Of a stretch of DNA of 64,000 nt, positions 36,488 through 44,983 are shown piece by piece; within the stretch, counting starts at the first letter, position 1, and every line of letters starts with the position of its first letter. This DNA comes from Thiococcus pfennigii (GTDB taxonomy: Bacteria > Pseudomonadota > Gammaproteobacteria > Chromatiales > Chromatiaceae), in contig NZ_NRRW01000004.1 of assembly GCF_016583835.1 (NCBI RefSeq), forward strand, positions 60,063 through 124,062, read 5' to 3'. The notes below the pieces were generated by a model that saw nothing but the letters and a program-made list of their open reading frames with translations, did not search any database and had not been told where the DNA came from. The position numbers and the translations under genes were made by a program.

Positions 36488-37254
36488 TGCCCCAGGCCCC
36501 AGTAGCGTCCGACGGCGCGCTCCAGCACCCGCATGCCGCGGTAGATGGCGAGCCCGAGCAGACCGATGACCAGCATCCCGGCCATGATGAGGTCGGTGCG
36601 CAGGAAGTTGCGGGCGTCGACGATCATGTAGCCGAGCCCCGACTGGGCGCCGAGCATCTCCCCGGCGACCAGGTGGATCCAGGCCGTGCCGACGGCGATG
36701 TGCAGGCCGACCATGATGCCGGGAAAGGCGGCCGGGACGATGACCCGCAGGAAGGTCATCCTGGGGTCGGCGCCGAAGTTGGCCGCGACCTTGAGGTAGA
36801 CCTCCGGGATGCCGCGCACGGCGCCGATGGTGGTGAGGAGCACGGGGAAGAAGGCCGCCAGGTAGATGATGTAGATGGCGGGGGCATTGCCGATGCCGAA
36901 CCAGAGCACCGCGAGCGGAAACCAGGCGATCGGCGAGATCGGGCGCATGACCTGGATCAGCGGATCGAACAGCCGCCCCAGGACGCCGAAGCGACCGAGC
37001 AGGAGACCCAGCGGCACCGCCACGGCGACGGCCAGCAGATAGCCGCCAGCGAAGCGCACCAGGCTGATCCAGGTGTTGGTCCACAGCCGGCCGTCCATGG
37101 CCACCTCGATGAGGGCCCGGGCCATGGCCGCGGGGCCGGGGAACTGGTCCGGTGGATAGAACTGGGCGATCAGGCCCCAGACGCCGCCGAACAGCACCAG
37201 GATCCAGACCGGCAGGGTCGCCATGCCCAAACGGTGCACGAGGCCCCGCCTCAT
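36484..37254 (-). CDS. NitT/TauT-family ABC transporter, permease subunit
   Basis: A 256-residue inner-membrane permease with about six helices. The ABC-contact EAA-like loop is AANFGADPRMTFLRVIVPAAFPGIMVGL, as in SsuC/TauC. The N-terminus MRRGLVHRLG is cytoplasmic and basic. It lies 1 base downstream of the binding-protein gene and overlaps the ATPase gene. The transported compound is not evident. Confidence 0.92.
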   Translation of the reverse strand: MRRGLVHRLGMATLPVWILVLFGGVWGLIAQFYPPDQFPGPAAMARALIEVAMDGRLWTNTWISLVRFAGGYLLAVAVAVPLGLLLGRFGVLGRLFDPLIQVMRPISPIAWFPLAVLWFGIGNAPAIYIIYLAAFFPVLLTTIGAVRGIPEVYLKVAANFGADPRMTFLRVIVPAAFPGIMVGLHIAVGTAWIHLVAGEMLGAQSGLGYMIVDARNFLRTDLIMAGMLVIGLLGLAIYRGMRVLERAVGRYWGLGQ

Positions 37255-37255
37255 G

Positions 37256-38236
37256 TCAGGCCGCCCTGGCCATGAAGCCCGCGTTCAGATAGCCGGCCAG
37301 GTCCGCCTTCTCCTTGGCGATGCCGAACGCGATCATGTAGTCCTGCGTCGCGGCGAAGTCGGCCTCCCTGGGGACCAGATCGTCAAAGGTGAGCCGCCCT
37401 GCCGGCGTCGTCAGCACCGTCTCGACGACCGCCGGCCGCTGACCGATGAGCTTGACCGAGCCCTTGGCCGCCTCGGCCGGGCGCTCGGCGATGAAGGCCG
37501 CGGTGCGGACCATGCCCGACACCATCTCCTGGACCGCCTCCGGGTGCTTGTCGATCACCGCCTCGCGGACGTTGAGCACGCAGCAGATGTGGTCCGGCCA
37601 GATGTCCTTCGACAGCATCAGGACCTTGCCGACCTTCAGCGCCTCGGCCTGGGCGCCGAAGGGCTCGGCGACGATGTAGCCGTCGATCCGTCCCGTCGCC
37701 AGCGCATTGACCATCTCGGGCGGGGCCATGTCGAGGATCCGCAGGTCTCTGGCGGGGTCGATCCGATGCTCGGTCAGGACCTTGCGCAGCAGGATGTTGT
37801 GGGTCGAAAAGGGGCTCGGCACCGCGATCGAGCGGCCCTCGAGATCTTCGATGCGGTCGATGCCGGCATCCTGCTTGACGGTGATGACACTGCCGTTGCG
37901 ATGCCCGAGCATGACGACCTGGACCGGTGCCCCCTTGGCCCGCAGCGTCAGCCCGATCGGCGTGAGCAGGAAGCCGCCGTCGATGGCGCCGGCCTTGAGG
38001 GCCTCCGCGATCTCCGGCCAGGACGAGAACTTGATCGGCTCGATGGCGGCTGTTTTGAACGACTCGCGCTCGGCGGCGACCATCAACAGGTGATCCGTGA
38101 TCGGCAGATAGCCGATCTTGAGCCGCACCTTGCGGCCGCCCGCCAGCACGTTGCCGATCGTGCCCGGCATCACCGACAGCAGCGGCGCCGCCGCCATGGC
38201 GCGGCCTGCACCCTTGAGAAATTCACGTCTTTTCAT
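37256..38236 (-). CDS. NitT/TauT-family ABC transporter, substrate-binding protein (Tat-exported)
   Basis: A 326-residue periplasmic binding protein. The leader MKRREFLKGAGRAMAAAPLL has the twin-arginine RREFLKG motif. The mature part is an SsuA/NrtA/ThiY-type fold (KIGYLPITDHLLMVAAERESF, GRIDGYIVAEPFGAQA, WPDHICCVLNVREAV). The chosen ATG 38236 lies inside the 3' end of the CooS-like gene; its ribosome-binding site GAGGAGG is also the Glu run of that protein. Tat export can indicate a folded or cofactor-bound cargo. Ligand unknown; nickel or a nickel chelate would suit the context but is speculation. Confidence 0.9.
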   Translation of the reverse strand: MKRREFLKGAGRAMAAAPLLSVMPGTIGNVLAGGRKVRLKIGYLPITDHLLMVAAERESFKTAAIEPIKFSSWPEIAEALKAGAIDGGFLLTPIGLTLRAKGAPVQVVMLGHRNGSVITVKQDAGIDRIEDLEGRSIAVPSPFSTHNILLRKVLTEHRIDPARDLRILDMAPPEMVNALATGRIDGYIVAEPFGAQAEALKVGKVLMLSKDIWPDHICCVLNVREAVIDKHPEAVQEMVSGMVRTAAFIAERPAEAAKGSVKLIGQRPAVVETVLTTPAGRLTFDDLVPREADFAATQDYMIAFGIAKEKADLAGYLNAGFMARAA

Positions 38237-40277
38237 GGCCATGCTCCTCCTCGTGGTGATGGTGATGATGGTGCTCGCCGTCACCATGGTCGTGGCCCGG
38301 GTGCGCGTGTCCCCCTCCCGGCCAGGGGCGCAGCGTCGACAGGCGTGCCGCGGCCGGTGCGCCCGCCGCCGCCCAGCCCAGTGCTGCCCGGCGGGCGTCC
38401 ATGTCGGCAACGATGCGGCCGGCGAGCGCGATCGGGTCCGGATCGATCACCATGACGGCGCCCAAGATCTCCTGTGTTCCTTCGAAGAAGAAGCGCGAGA
38501 CCTCCACGGAACCGCTGACCGGCGGGGCGATGCAGTGGTAGGAGTTGACGCCGAGCAGGCGGAAGCCGAGCGCCGCGCCGACGCCCTTCTCGTTCGACCA
38601 CTCGGGGCTCGAAAAGGCCAGCGGCAGCCGCCGCAGCGGCTCCTCGGCGGCGTTCGACAGGGCACGAAAGAGGGCCGAGGCCCGCGCGTTGTCCAGGCAT
38701 TCGCCCATGTGCCAGACCGGCGGCAGGGCCAACGGCCCGAGGACCGCGGCCAGCCCCGACCCGGCCCCGGCCAGTCCGTCCGGGAGGCAGAAGCCCATCT
38801 TGAGCAGTGCGAAGGCCGCGCAGCCGTTGGTCAGGGCGAGCACATCGTGCGCGATCAACTCCTCGGCGACGCGCACGACGGATTCTTCGTAGACCACTTT
38901 CGGGTTGTTGCAGCCAACCAGGTTGACGATGCCACGGATGCGCCCGGATCTCAGGTGATCGAGCAGCACCTGCGCCCCGCCGAAGGTCGCGAGCACGTTC
39001 TCGACGGAGAAGCCGACCTCCGCCTCCATGCGCGCCCGCGGGATGAACACCTTGCCGTCCTGGCGCTCGCCGAAGGCCTCGATCCCGCGACGGACGATCC
39101 GCTCGGCCAGCGCATCCGCCTCGGCGAGGTTCGAGTGGTGATGATCGAAGGCGATGTGCTCGGCCCCTGGGAGGCGGGTTGAATCGCTCGTCGTGACGAC
39201 GCGTGTGTGGAAGCAGGCGGCCACATCCATGATGCTCGGGAAGATGTCCTGCACATCGGCCACCCACAGATCCAGGGCGCCGGTGCCGAGGACCAGCTCC
39301 GCGCCCATCGCGTTGGCCAGCGGCGTGATGTCGCCGAACTTGGCGAGCGCGCTGTGACCCGAGCAGCAGATGCCGTAGAGCCGGATCGTCTCGGCCCCCG
39401 AAGCACGCGCCTCGGCGACCAAATCCTCGCGCCGCGCCGCCTTGACGATCGCGGCGACCAGGACCGGCGAGTGGCCGTGCACGGCGATGTTGACCGTCCC
39501 CTCGGTGATGGCCCCGAGATTCGTCTCGATCCGGCTGCGCCTCGGCAGGCCGTAGAGGCAATCCATCGCGATCGCCGAGCCGACGACGCTGCTCCAGGCG
39601 AAGGCCAGCCCGCAGCGTAGGACCTGGCGCGCGACATTCTCCCAGTCCCCGTCAGTGCCCGTGCCGGTGCGGTGCAGCGCCTCGAAGACCTCGTGATAGG
39701 CGCCGACCGGCAGGATGTCGAGCTGCCGCCAGACCGCGAGCCGCTCCGGCGGGGCCATCGCCTCCAGCGTCCGGTGCGGCCCCGGCAAGGTCCGGCACAG
39801 GTCGTCGAGCAGGATCATCGCGATCTCGCCGGCCAGCTGCTCGACGGTCTTGTCCGGGCCGTCGATACCGAAGGCCTTGGCCGTGGCCAGCACCTTCTCG
39901 GGCCCCAGGATCGGCAGGTCGAGCGCGCCGTCTGCGGCCCCCTTGAGCGCCAGCATCACCTCGCGCCCGCGCGCGCCGTGCGCCGCGACGCCGGCCGCGG
40001 TCCAGCGCAGGATGTTGCGGGCCGCGATCAAATTGGCATCGGCGCCGCAAATGCCGCGCGGCTTCTTCGGGGTCACCCGGCAGGGCCCCATGTGGCAGTT
40101 CTTGCAGCAGGTCCCTTCGAGGCCGAAGGCGCAATGGGGCTTCTGCCGATCGAACCGATCGAAGGGCGTATCGATCCCCGCCTGCTCCAGATGCACGAGC
40201 ATCGCGCGCACGGCCGGGTCCGGCGTGCGGGCAATGACATCGGCCTTGCTGGGAAACCTGTCAGTCGGCCTACCCAT
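38223..40277 (-). CDS. Anaerobic CO-dehydrogenase-family protein (CooS-like) with variant C-cluster and His-rich tail
   Basis: A 684-residue CooS-family protein. B/D-cluster region CAFGLEGTCCKNCHMGPC (49-66) is intact. Compared with C. hydrogenoformans CODH-II, the C-cluster ligands are present as VHGHSP (266-271), GICCSG (302-307), GCNNPK (Cys456), NGCAAF (Cys486) and HMGEC (Cys527). The acid-base residues are present in AAHG (His100) and NEKG (Lys564). The ligand normally in DVQC is Asp here (DVQD, residue 344). The last 30 residues hold 13 His with Asp/Glu, a CooJ-like metal-binding tail. Canonical CO oxidation is therefore doubtful; a hybrid-cluster-like function is possible. It heads the operon with an ABC importer. 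Confidence 0.9.
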   Translation of the reverse strand: MGRPTDRFPSKADVIARTPDPAVRAMLVHLEQAGIDTPFDRFDRQKPHCAFGLEGTCCKNCHMGPCRVTPKKPRGICGADANLIAARNILRWTAAGVAAHGARGREVMLALKGAADGALDLPILGPEKVLATAKAFGIDGPDKTVEQLAGEIAMILLDDLCRTLPGPHRTLEAMAPPERLAVWRQLDILPVGAYHEVFEALHRTGTGTDGDWENVARQVLRCGLAFAWSSVVGSAIAMDCLYGLPRRSRIETNLGAITEGTVNIAVHGHSPVLVAAIVKAARREDLVAEARASGAETIRLYGICCSGHSALAKFGDITPLANAMGAELVLGTGALDLWVADVQDIFPSIMDVAACFHTRVVTTSDSTRLPGAEHIAFDHHHSNLAEADALAERIVRRGIEAFGERQDGKVFIPRARMEAEVGFSVENVLATFGGAQVLLDHLRSGRIRGIVNLVGCNNPKVVYEESVVRVAEELIAHDVLALTNGCAAFALLKMGFCLPDGLAGAGSGLAAVLGPLALPPVWHMGECLDNARASALFRALSNAAEEPLRRLPLAFSSPEWSNEKGVGAALGFRLLGVNSYHCIAPPVSGSVEVSRFFFEGTQEILGAVMVIDPDPIALAGRIVADMDARRAALGWAAAGAPAAARLSTLRPWPGGGHAHPGHDHGDGEHHHHHHHEEEHGHEKT

Positions 40278-40809
40278 GGGTCACCCTCCCTCAAAGACGT
40301 GGCGATACCTCGAAGGATCCGAGGTGCCCGTGCGGAGCAGGTGGGCTCCGCCGTTTGCGGCACTGGAGCGACAGACGGTTGAAGCGATATCCGGTCGGCC
40401 CCGACCACTGCCTGCGACCAAGGACGTCAGCCGGCCTGGATCACCCGACCGCGAAGCGGCCTTGCGCTACGCCGACATCTCTGTAGCTCAGGATTCCATG
40501 GGCTGCCCTTACCGTCTTGCTTCACCGTGACACGCCCTAAGCCTCGGGCTGCCATGCCATGCACACCCCGGGACCGGGCGTGCCGAGATCCGTCCGCAAG
40601 CGGGCCGCTCCGATGCGGCGCGCTGCCAGTGCAGCGACAGGAGGTCGTGCGATCTGGCGTCGCAAACGGAAGGCTCGGGGGCAGGTCTCCGAGCGCCGAG
40701 GCAGGCGGTGACGCAGCCGCAGCGGGCATCGGGCGCACTGCGGGGAGAGCGGAGGGGGAGGTCGAGACCAAACCGGGCGGCGACGCCGGCGACCGCCGGA
40801 TTCCCCCGA
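40278..40809. other. Intergenic stretch upstream of the CooS-like gene
   Basis: About 530 bases between two minus-strand genes. It ends in a good ribosome-binding site (GGGAGGGTG on the minus strand) for the CooS-like gene. I found no clear CooA/FNR-type palindrome, riboswitch, repeat or coherent ORF. Confidence 0.4.
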
Positions 40810-41436
40810 TCAGACGCGTCGCAGCACCGCGAACTGGAAGGCCTGCGTCGAAGCCCAAGGGGTGGTATGGACCTCGCGGCGCTCGTCGACCACCTCGAAC
40901 GCGCTCCGCCCTTCGAGGCCGAGCGCCGCCGCCATCGCCGGGGCGTCGTAGCGCTGGACCGGCAACCCGCTGCAGCGCTCGGGGCCGTCGAGGGCGAAGG
41001 TCGCCAGCACGACCCGGCCGCCGGGCGCCAGCGCGTGGTGCAACACCGCGGCGTAGCGCGCGCGGTCGTTCGCATCGGTGAGGAAGTGGAAGGCCGCGCG
41101 ATCGTGCCAGATATCGTAGGCGGCCTCCGGGAGGTCGGCGGCCCTGATGTCTGCCTCGATCCAGGTCACGCGGTCGGCGCGTCGGCCGAGCCGCGCCCGA
41201 GAACGTGCCAGCGCAGCGGCCGAGAGGTCGAGCACCGTGATCGCGCCAGCACCGAGGTCGAGCAGGTGGTCGGGCAGCGTCGACGCGCCGCCGCCGACGT
41301 CGATCACGCGCGTCCCCGGACCGGGCGCGAGGGCGTCGATCAGCTCGATCGAGATAGCGAGCCGCGGCGTATACCAGCTCACCGCCTCTGGCTCCTTCTC
41401 CAGGTAGACGCGCTCCCAGTGCTCGCGACGGTTCAT
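40810..41436 (-). CDS. Class I SAM-dependent methyltransferase
   Basis: A 208-residue methyltransferase beginning NRREHWERVYLEKEPEAVSWY, the N-terminal pattern of a common thiol/tellurite-resistance-like methylase family. SAM motif I is VIDVGGGASTL (about 43-53). The following acidic strand is ITVLDLS, and the IADIR-type ADI loop is present, with WHDRAAFHFL as motif IV. ATG 41436 has a GGAGG-like element upstream on the minus strand. It is isolated from its neighbours; substrate unknown. Confidence 0.85.
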   Translation of the reverse strand: MNRREHWERVYLEKEPEAVSWYTPRLAISIELIDALAPGPGTRVIDVGGGASTLPDHLLDLGAGAITVLDLSAAALARSRARLGRRADRVTWIEADIRAADLPEAAYDIWHDRAAFHFLTDANDRARYAAVLHHALAPGGRVVLATFALDGPERCSGLPVQRYDAPAMAAALGLEGRSAFEVVDERREVHTTPWASTQAFQFAVLRRV

Positions 41437-41841
41437 CGGCCTTCGTCCTCCTGCGGCGCGCACGCCGGCGCCCGAGTCGGGCGCGCGCGGTATGGGTCAT
41501 TCGCCGTTCACGGGCGTCGAGGTCCGCACGGACTGCGATCAGGGCGAGGGCCAAACCGACCTCGCGGGCACGATCCTGGCCTCTCTGCGGGGGCGAGGAG
41601 AGACCGACAGATCGAGGACCGGCCGGAGCCGGGTAGCCCAGTGCCATGCTGCCCGTTACGATGCACATCCCGGCCGCCCCGATCGCCCTCGGGATCGGTC
41701 GGATCACTGGCAGGTGATGCAGGGCAGCGGCCCGCCCCCGCCGATTGCCGCAACACGCGCAGCCCGAGCGGCCCAGGTCGGTCCAACAACCGCTTGCAAG
41801 CCACCAGCTGCTCTTTCGCCCGCGATGCCTTCGGAGACATC
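41437..41841. other. Divergent intergenic region, nothing recognised
   Basis: About 400 bases between the minus-strand methyltransferase and the plus-strand pRiA4b-type gene. I see no ORF with coding character, no repeat and no obvious regulatory palindrome. Confidence 0.4.
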
Positions 41842-42390
41842 ATGGCAGACAAACGGATCACGGCCTATCAACTGAAGATCAGCCTGGTCGGCGCCAAGCC
41901 GCCGATCTGGCGGCGCCTGCTCATCGCCGGGTCGACGCCGCTGCCGCTCGTTCACGAGGCGATTCAGGTCGCGATGGGATGGACCAACTCGCACCTGCAC
42001 CAGTTCGTCGCGGACGGGATCGTATACGGCATGGCGGACGATGGCCTCGACTTCGGCGAGACCCTCGACGAGTCCCGCTACAAGTTGAGCCAGCTCTTGC
42101 GGCACGAGCAGGATTCGCTGATCTACGAATACGACTTCGGCGACGACTGGCGGCACAAGGTCACGCTGGAGAAGATCGCGCTCGTCGGCGCCGACGCCCA
42201 ACTGCCCCTCTGTCTCGGCGGCAAACGCGCCTGCCCGCCGGAGGACGTCGGCGGGATCTGGGGCTATCGTGACTTTCTCGATGCGATCGCCGATCCGCAG
42301 CACCCGGAGCACGAGGGCTATCTGGAATGGGTCGGCGGCGCGTTCGACCCGGGCGCATTCGACATCGACGAGGTCAATGCCCTCTTGTAA
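41842..42390 (+). CDS. pRiA4b ORF-3-like protein
   Basis: A 182-residue protein of the plasmid pRiA4b ORF-3 family, whose function is unknown. Family hallmarks are YQLKISLVGAKPPIWRRLLI, MGWTNSHLHQF, YEYDFGDDWRHKVTLE and the closing CLGGKRACPPEDVGGIWGY. ATG 41842 begins the domain directly. The next gene starts 22 bases later on the same strand, so the two are likely co-transcribed. Confidence 0.92.
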   Translation: MADKRITAYQLKISLVGAKPPIWRRLLIAGSTPLPLVHEAIQVAMGWTNSHLHQFVADGIVYGMADDGLDFGETLDESRYKLSQLLRHEQDSLIYEYDFGDDWRHKVTLEKIALVGADAQLPLCLGGKRACPPEDVGGIWGYRDFLDAIADPQHPEHEGYLEWVGGAFDPGAFDIDEVNALL

Positions 42391-42412
42391 GAGTATTGCC
42401 GCTGAGGCCCGC

Positions 42413-44353
42413 ATGACGAAGAAGAAGACCACAAAGGCGCAAAGGCCCCGAACCTCGGCCGCGCCGACGAGCCAGCTCAAGGCCATCGAGCGCCTGCTGG
42501 CGCGGCGCGACTACGCCAGCGCCATCACCCGGCTGCGACTCCTGATCCGGGCGCAGCCCGATCAGAGCGGACCGCGCCGCCTGCTCGTCGAGGCCTTGGC
42601 GCAGAGCGCCGGGCCCCAGGCGGCGGTCGTCGCGGCGCTCGAATGGGCGGAGGCGCGGCCCAACAGCCTGGACGCCCAGCAGGCGCTCTTCCAATATGCG
42701 TTGCAGCGCAGCCATGTGATGCTGGCCCACCAGACCGCCACGCGGCTCCAGGCGCTCGGCGCTCGCGTCTCCGGTTTCCCCCTGCCCGAGGACGACCTGC
42801 CAGAGCTGCTGCGACAGCCCGACGGGTCGGTGGCGACGATCGAGCAGATGGCCCGCTTCGACATCGGCAAGGTCTATCTGGAGAACCAGGACTTCGCCAA
42901 CGCCGTCCAGCGGCTCGAGGGCCTGGACCTGATCCCGGCGCGGAACAATCGCGCGATATCCCTGTTCCACCTGGGCCAGATCGAGGAGGCCCTGGCGGCC
43001 TTCTTGGATTTCTGGCGCGCAGACGCCGGCAACCTGTTGGCGCTGGCCTTCGCGGCGCGCCTGCGCCTCTACCTGGGTGACGAAACCGGCGCCCAGGGTC
43101 TGGCCACGCCGCTGGCCGCGGCGACGGCACGGCGCATCGACGACGCCGTACCACAGCTCGAGGCCCTGCTGCTGCTCGGGCACGATGGCGCCTGGCCGGC
43201 CTATACCCGGTTCGAGCGCACGCCGGACGCCGACGCCGGTCCAGCCAACACCCGGGCGATGCTCTGCCATCTCGCGGCCTGCGCGGCCTGCCGGCAGGGC
43301 CGGGCCGCGCAGGCCAAACGGCTCTGGCACGAGGCAGCGAAGCTCGTGCCGCAATTCCGGTTGGCGGAGAATAACCTCGACCCCGGCCGGCAGGAGTCCC
43401 TGAGCCAGGGCTACCCGGCGGTGTTCGATGTCGGGCAGACCCTCCCGCTGGGCTGGCTGAACACCTTGCGTGCCACGCGGGACGGACCCGAGGCCGAGGC
43501 GCAGATCAACGCCCAGATCGACGCGCTGACGGCCTCCAACGCCTACCTGAAGGCCCTGTGTCTCGCCAGCGACCCAGCCCTGGCGCATCTGTTGTTCCTG
43601 ATCCTGAAACGCCGTGCCGCGCACACCGACCAAGGGGCGGCCGCGCTGCTGGAGTCGCTCGTCCGGCTCCCGATCGGCACCAAGGGCGAGCGCTTCGACC
43701 TCCTGCGCTTCCTCGTCGAGCAGGGTCATCTGCCCCGCGACCAGCGGGTCGAGATCTGGAGCGACGGCGAGGTCCGGCAGGTCAAGCTGATCAACACCGA
43801 GGTCGTGCGCGAACCGCTACCGAGCGACCTGCCGGAGGACCTCGCGGAGCTGCTCGGCGAGTCGGTCGCCTGTTTCAATGACGGCGACTTCGCCGGCGCG
43901 GAGGCACGGGTCCAGCGGCTCCTCGCCGAGCGCCCGGGCCATCCGGTGGCCTCCGGAAATCTGGCCGGCCTGTACTCCGCTCAGGGCCGTGGGCGCGAGG
44001 CGCGAGCGCTCTTGCGCCAGGTCGTTGCCAGCCACCCGGACTATCTGTTCGCCCGCTGCAACCTGGCCGGCATGCTGATCAGGGATGGCCAGATCGACGA
44101 GGCGCATGAATTGCTCAAGGGTCTTGCCGAGCGTCCGACGCTGCACATCCAGGAATACTTCCTCCTCTACGGGACACTCGCGGTGTTGAACCGTGCCCGC
44201 GGCGACGAAGAGGGTGCGCAGGCGCTGATCGCCACCCTGGAAGGCCTGGTCGAGGACGAAGACGACGAACGCCGGCTCGCGATCGCCAAGGCGCAGCTGG
44301 CTCGGATGCCGAAGCACAAGCGAGCGAAGTGGATGCCGAAGCTCGGCAAGTGA
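42413..44353 (+). CDS. Large TPR-repeat protein of unknown function
   Basis: A 646-residue soluble protein built mostly of TPR-like helical pairs. Examples are AIERLLARRDYASAITRLRLLIRAQPD near the N-terminus, and the clear C-terminal set CFNDGDFAGAEARVQRLLAERPGHPVASGNLAGLYSAQGRGREARALL. The middle is less repetitive. The start MTKKKTTKAQRP at 42413 is preferred over an earlier in-frame Met because the upstream part overlaps the previous gene. The basic N-terminal tail and TPRs suggest a scaffold. No enzyme motif seen. Confidence 0.85.
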   Translation: MTKKKTTKAQRPRTSAAPTSQLKAIERLLARRDYASAITRLRLLIRAQPDQSGPRRLLVEALAQSAGPQAAVVAALEWAEARPNSLDAQQALFQYALQRSHVMLAHQTATRLQALGARVSGFPLPEDDLPELLRQPDGSVATIEQMARFDIGKVYLENQDFANAVQRLEGLDLIPARNNRAISLFHLGQIEEALAAFLDFWRADAGNLLALAFAARLRLYLGDETGAQGLATPLAAATARRIDDAVPQLEALLLLGHDGAWPAYTRFERTPDADAGPANTRAMLCHLAACAACRQGRAAQAKRLWHEAAKLVPQFRLAENNLDPGRQESLSQGYPAVFDVGQTLPLGWLNTLRATRDGPEAEAQINAQIDALTASNAYLKALCLASDPALAHLLFLILKRRAAHTDQGAAALLESLVRLPIGTKGERFDLLRFLVEQGHLPRDQRVEIWSDGEVRQVKLINTEVVREPLPSDLPEDLAELLGESVACFNDGDFAGAEARVQRLLAERPGHPVASGNLAGLYSAQGRGREARALLRQVVASHPDYLFARCNLAGMLIRDGQIDEAHELLKGLAERPTLHIQEYFLLYGTLAVLNRARGDEEGAQALIATLEGLVEDEDDERRLAIAKAQLARMPKHKRAKWMPKLGK

Positions 44354-44545
44354 GGAAGGTTGCGAGCGGTGGCGGCGATCGCGCCTGACCAGCTCGACCG
44401 CACCGCGAGGCACGCATGGGATCCCAGCGCCTTGGAGGGGCGATGGACCCGCCGGCGAGGGGCCGAGTCACATATTCCCTGTCCTGCGCGCCCGTGTGGC
44501 CCCAGGTCCCAGACTCGGGTCGATGGGGCTGGTCGGGGCCGCCCC

Positions 44546-44887
44546 TCAGGCGCGAGCGGCGAGGAGCCGGTGCTCGAGGCTGCCGCCGTCGAGGACCATC
44601 GGACGCCTTGGCGCGGCGCGACGCGCAAGGAAAACGACCGGCGGGACGGCGCCGCCGTCGACCTTGACGGCCCGTCGGGCGGCGAACGGGGCAGCCGGAC
44701 GGAGACGGCGGCCCAAGGCCAGCGCCAGGGCCGCGCCGAAGGCGACGAGCGCCGCCTGGCCGGCGCCAAGCGGGGACAGGAGACCGAGCCCGACGAGCAT
44801 CAGCGCGGCCGTCGCCGCCGCCTTCGCCACCGGACCCGAAAGGAGACCGCACGCGCCCCCTGAACCCATATCGTGTCTGTTCGCCAT
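44546..44887 (-). CDS. Small hypothetical protein with one or two membrane segments
   Basis: A 113-residue protein I do not recognise. Hydrophobic stretches at about 19-37 and 43-60 (AAATAALMLVGLGLLSPLG; ALVAFGAALALALG) are followed by an Arg-rich tail. ATG 44887 has GGAG 6 bases upstream on the minus strand, which supports real translation. It lies about 100 bases after the histidine-kinase gene on the same strand and may be the last member of that operon. Confidence 0.5.
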   Translation of the reverse strand: MANRHDMGSGGACGLLSGPVAKAAATAALMLVGLGLLSPLGAGQAALVAFGAALALALGRRLRPAAPFAARRAVKVDGGAVPPVVFLARRAAPRRPMVLDGGSLEHRLLAARA

Positions 44888-44983
44888 GGAACGCTCCTCT
44901 GCAAAGGCGGCCATCGACTAGAACCAGGCTGGAGCCTACCGCCATCCCGGTGAAGCGAACGCCAAGGGGCAGTCAACGGAGCG

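Noticed and set aside
38223..40277. Calling the CooS-like protein a standard CO dehydrogenase
   Set aside because: One C-cluster Cys is Asp and no cooF/cooC maturation or electron-transfer genes are near.
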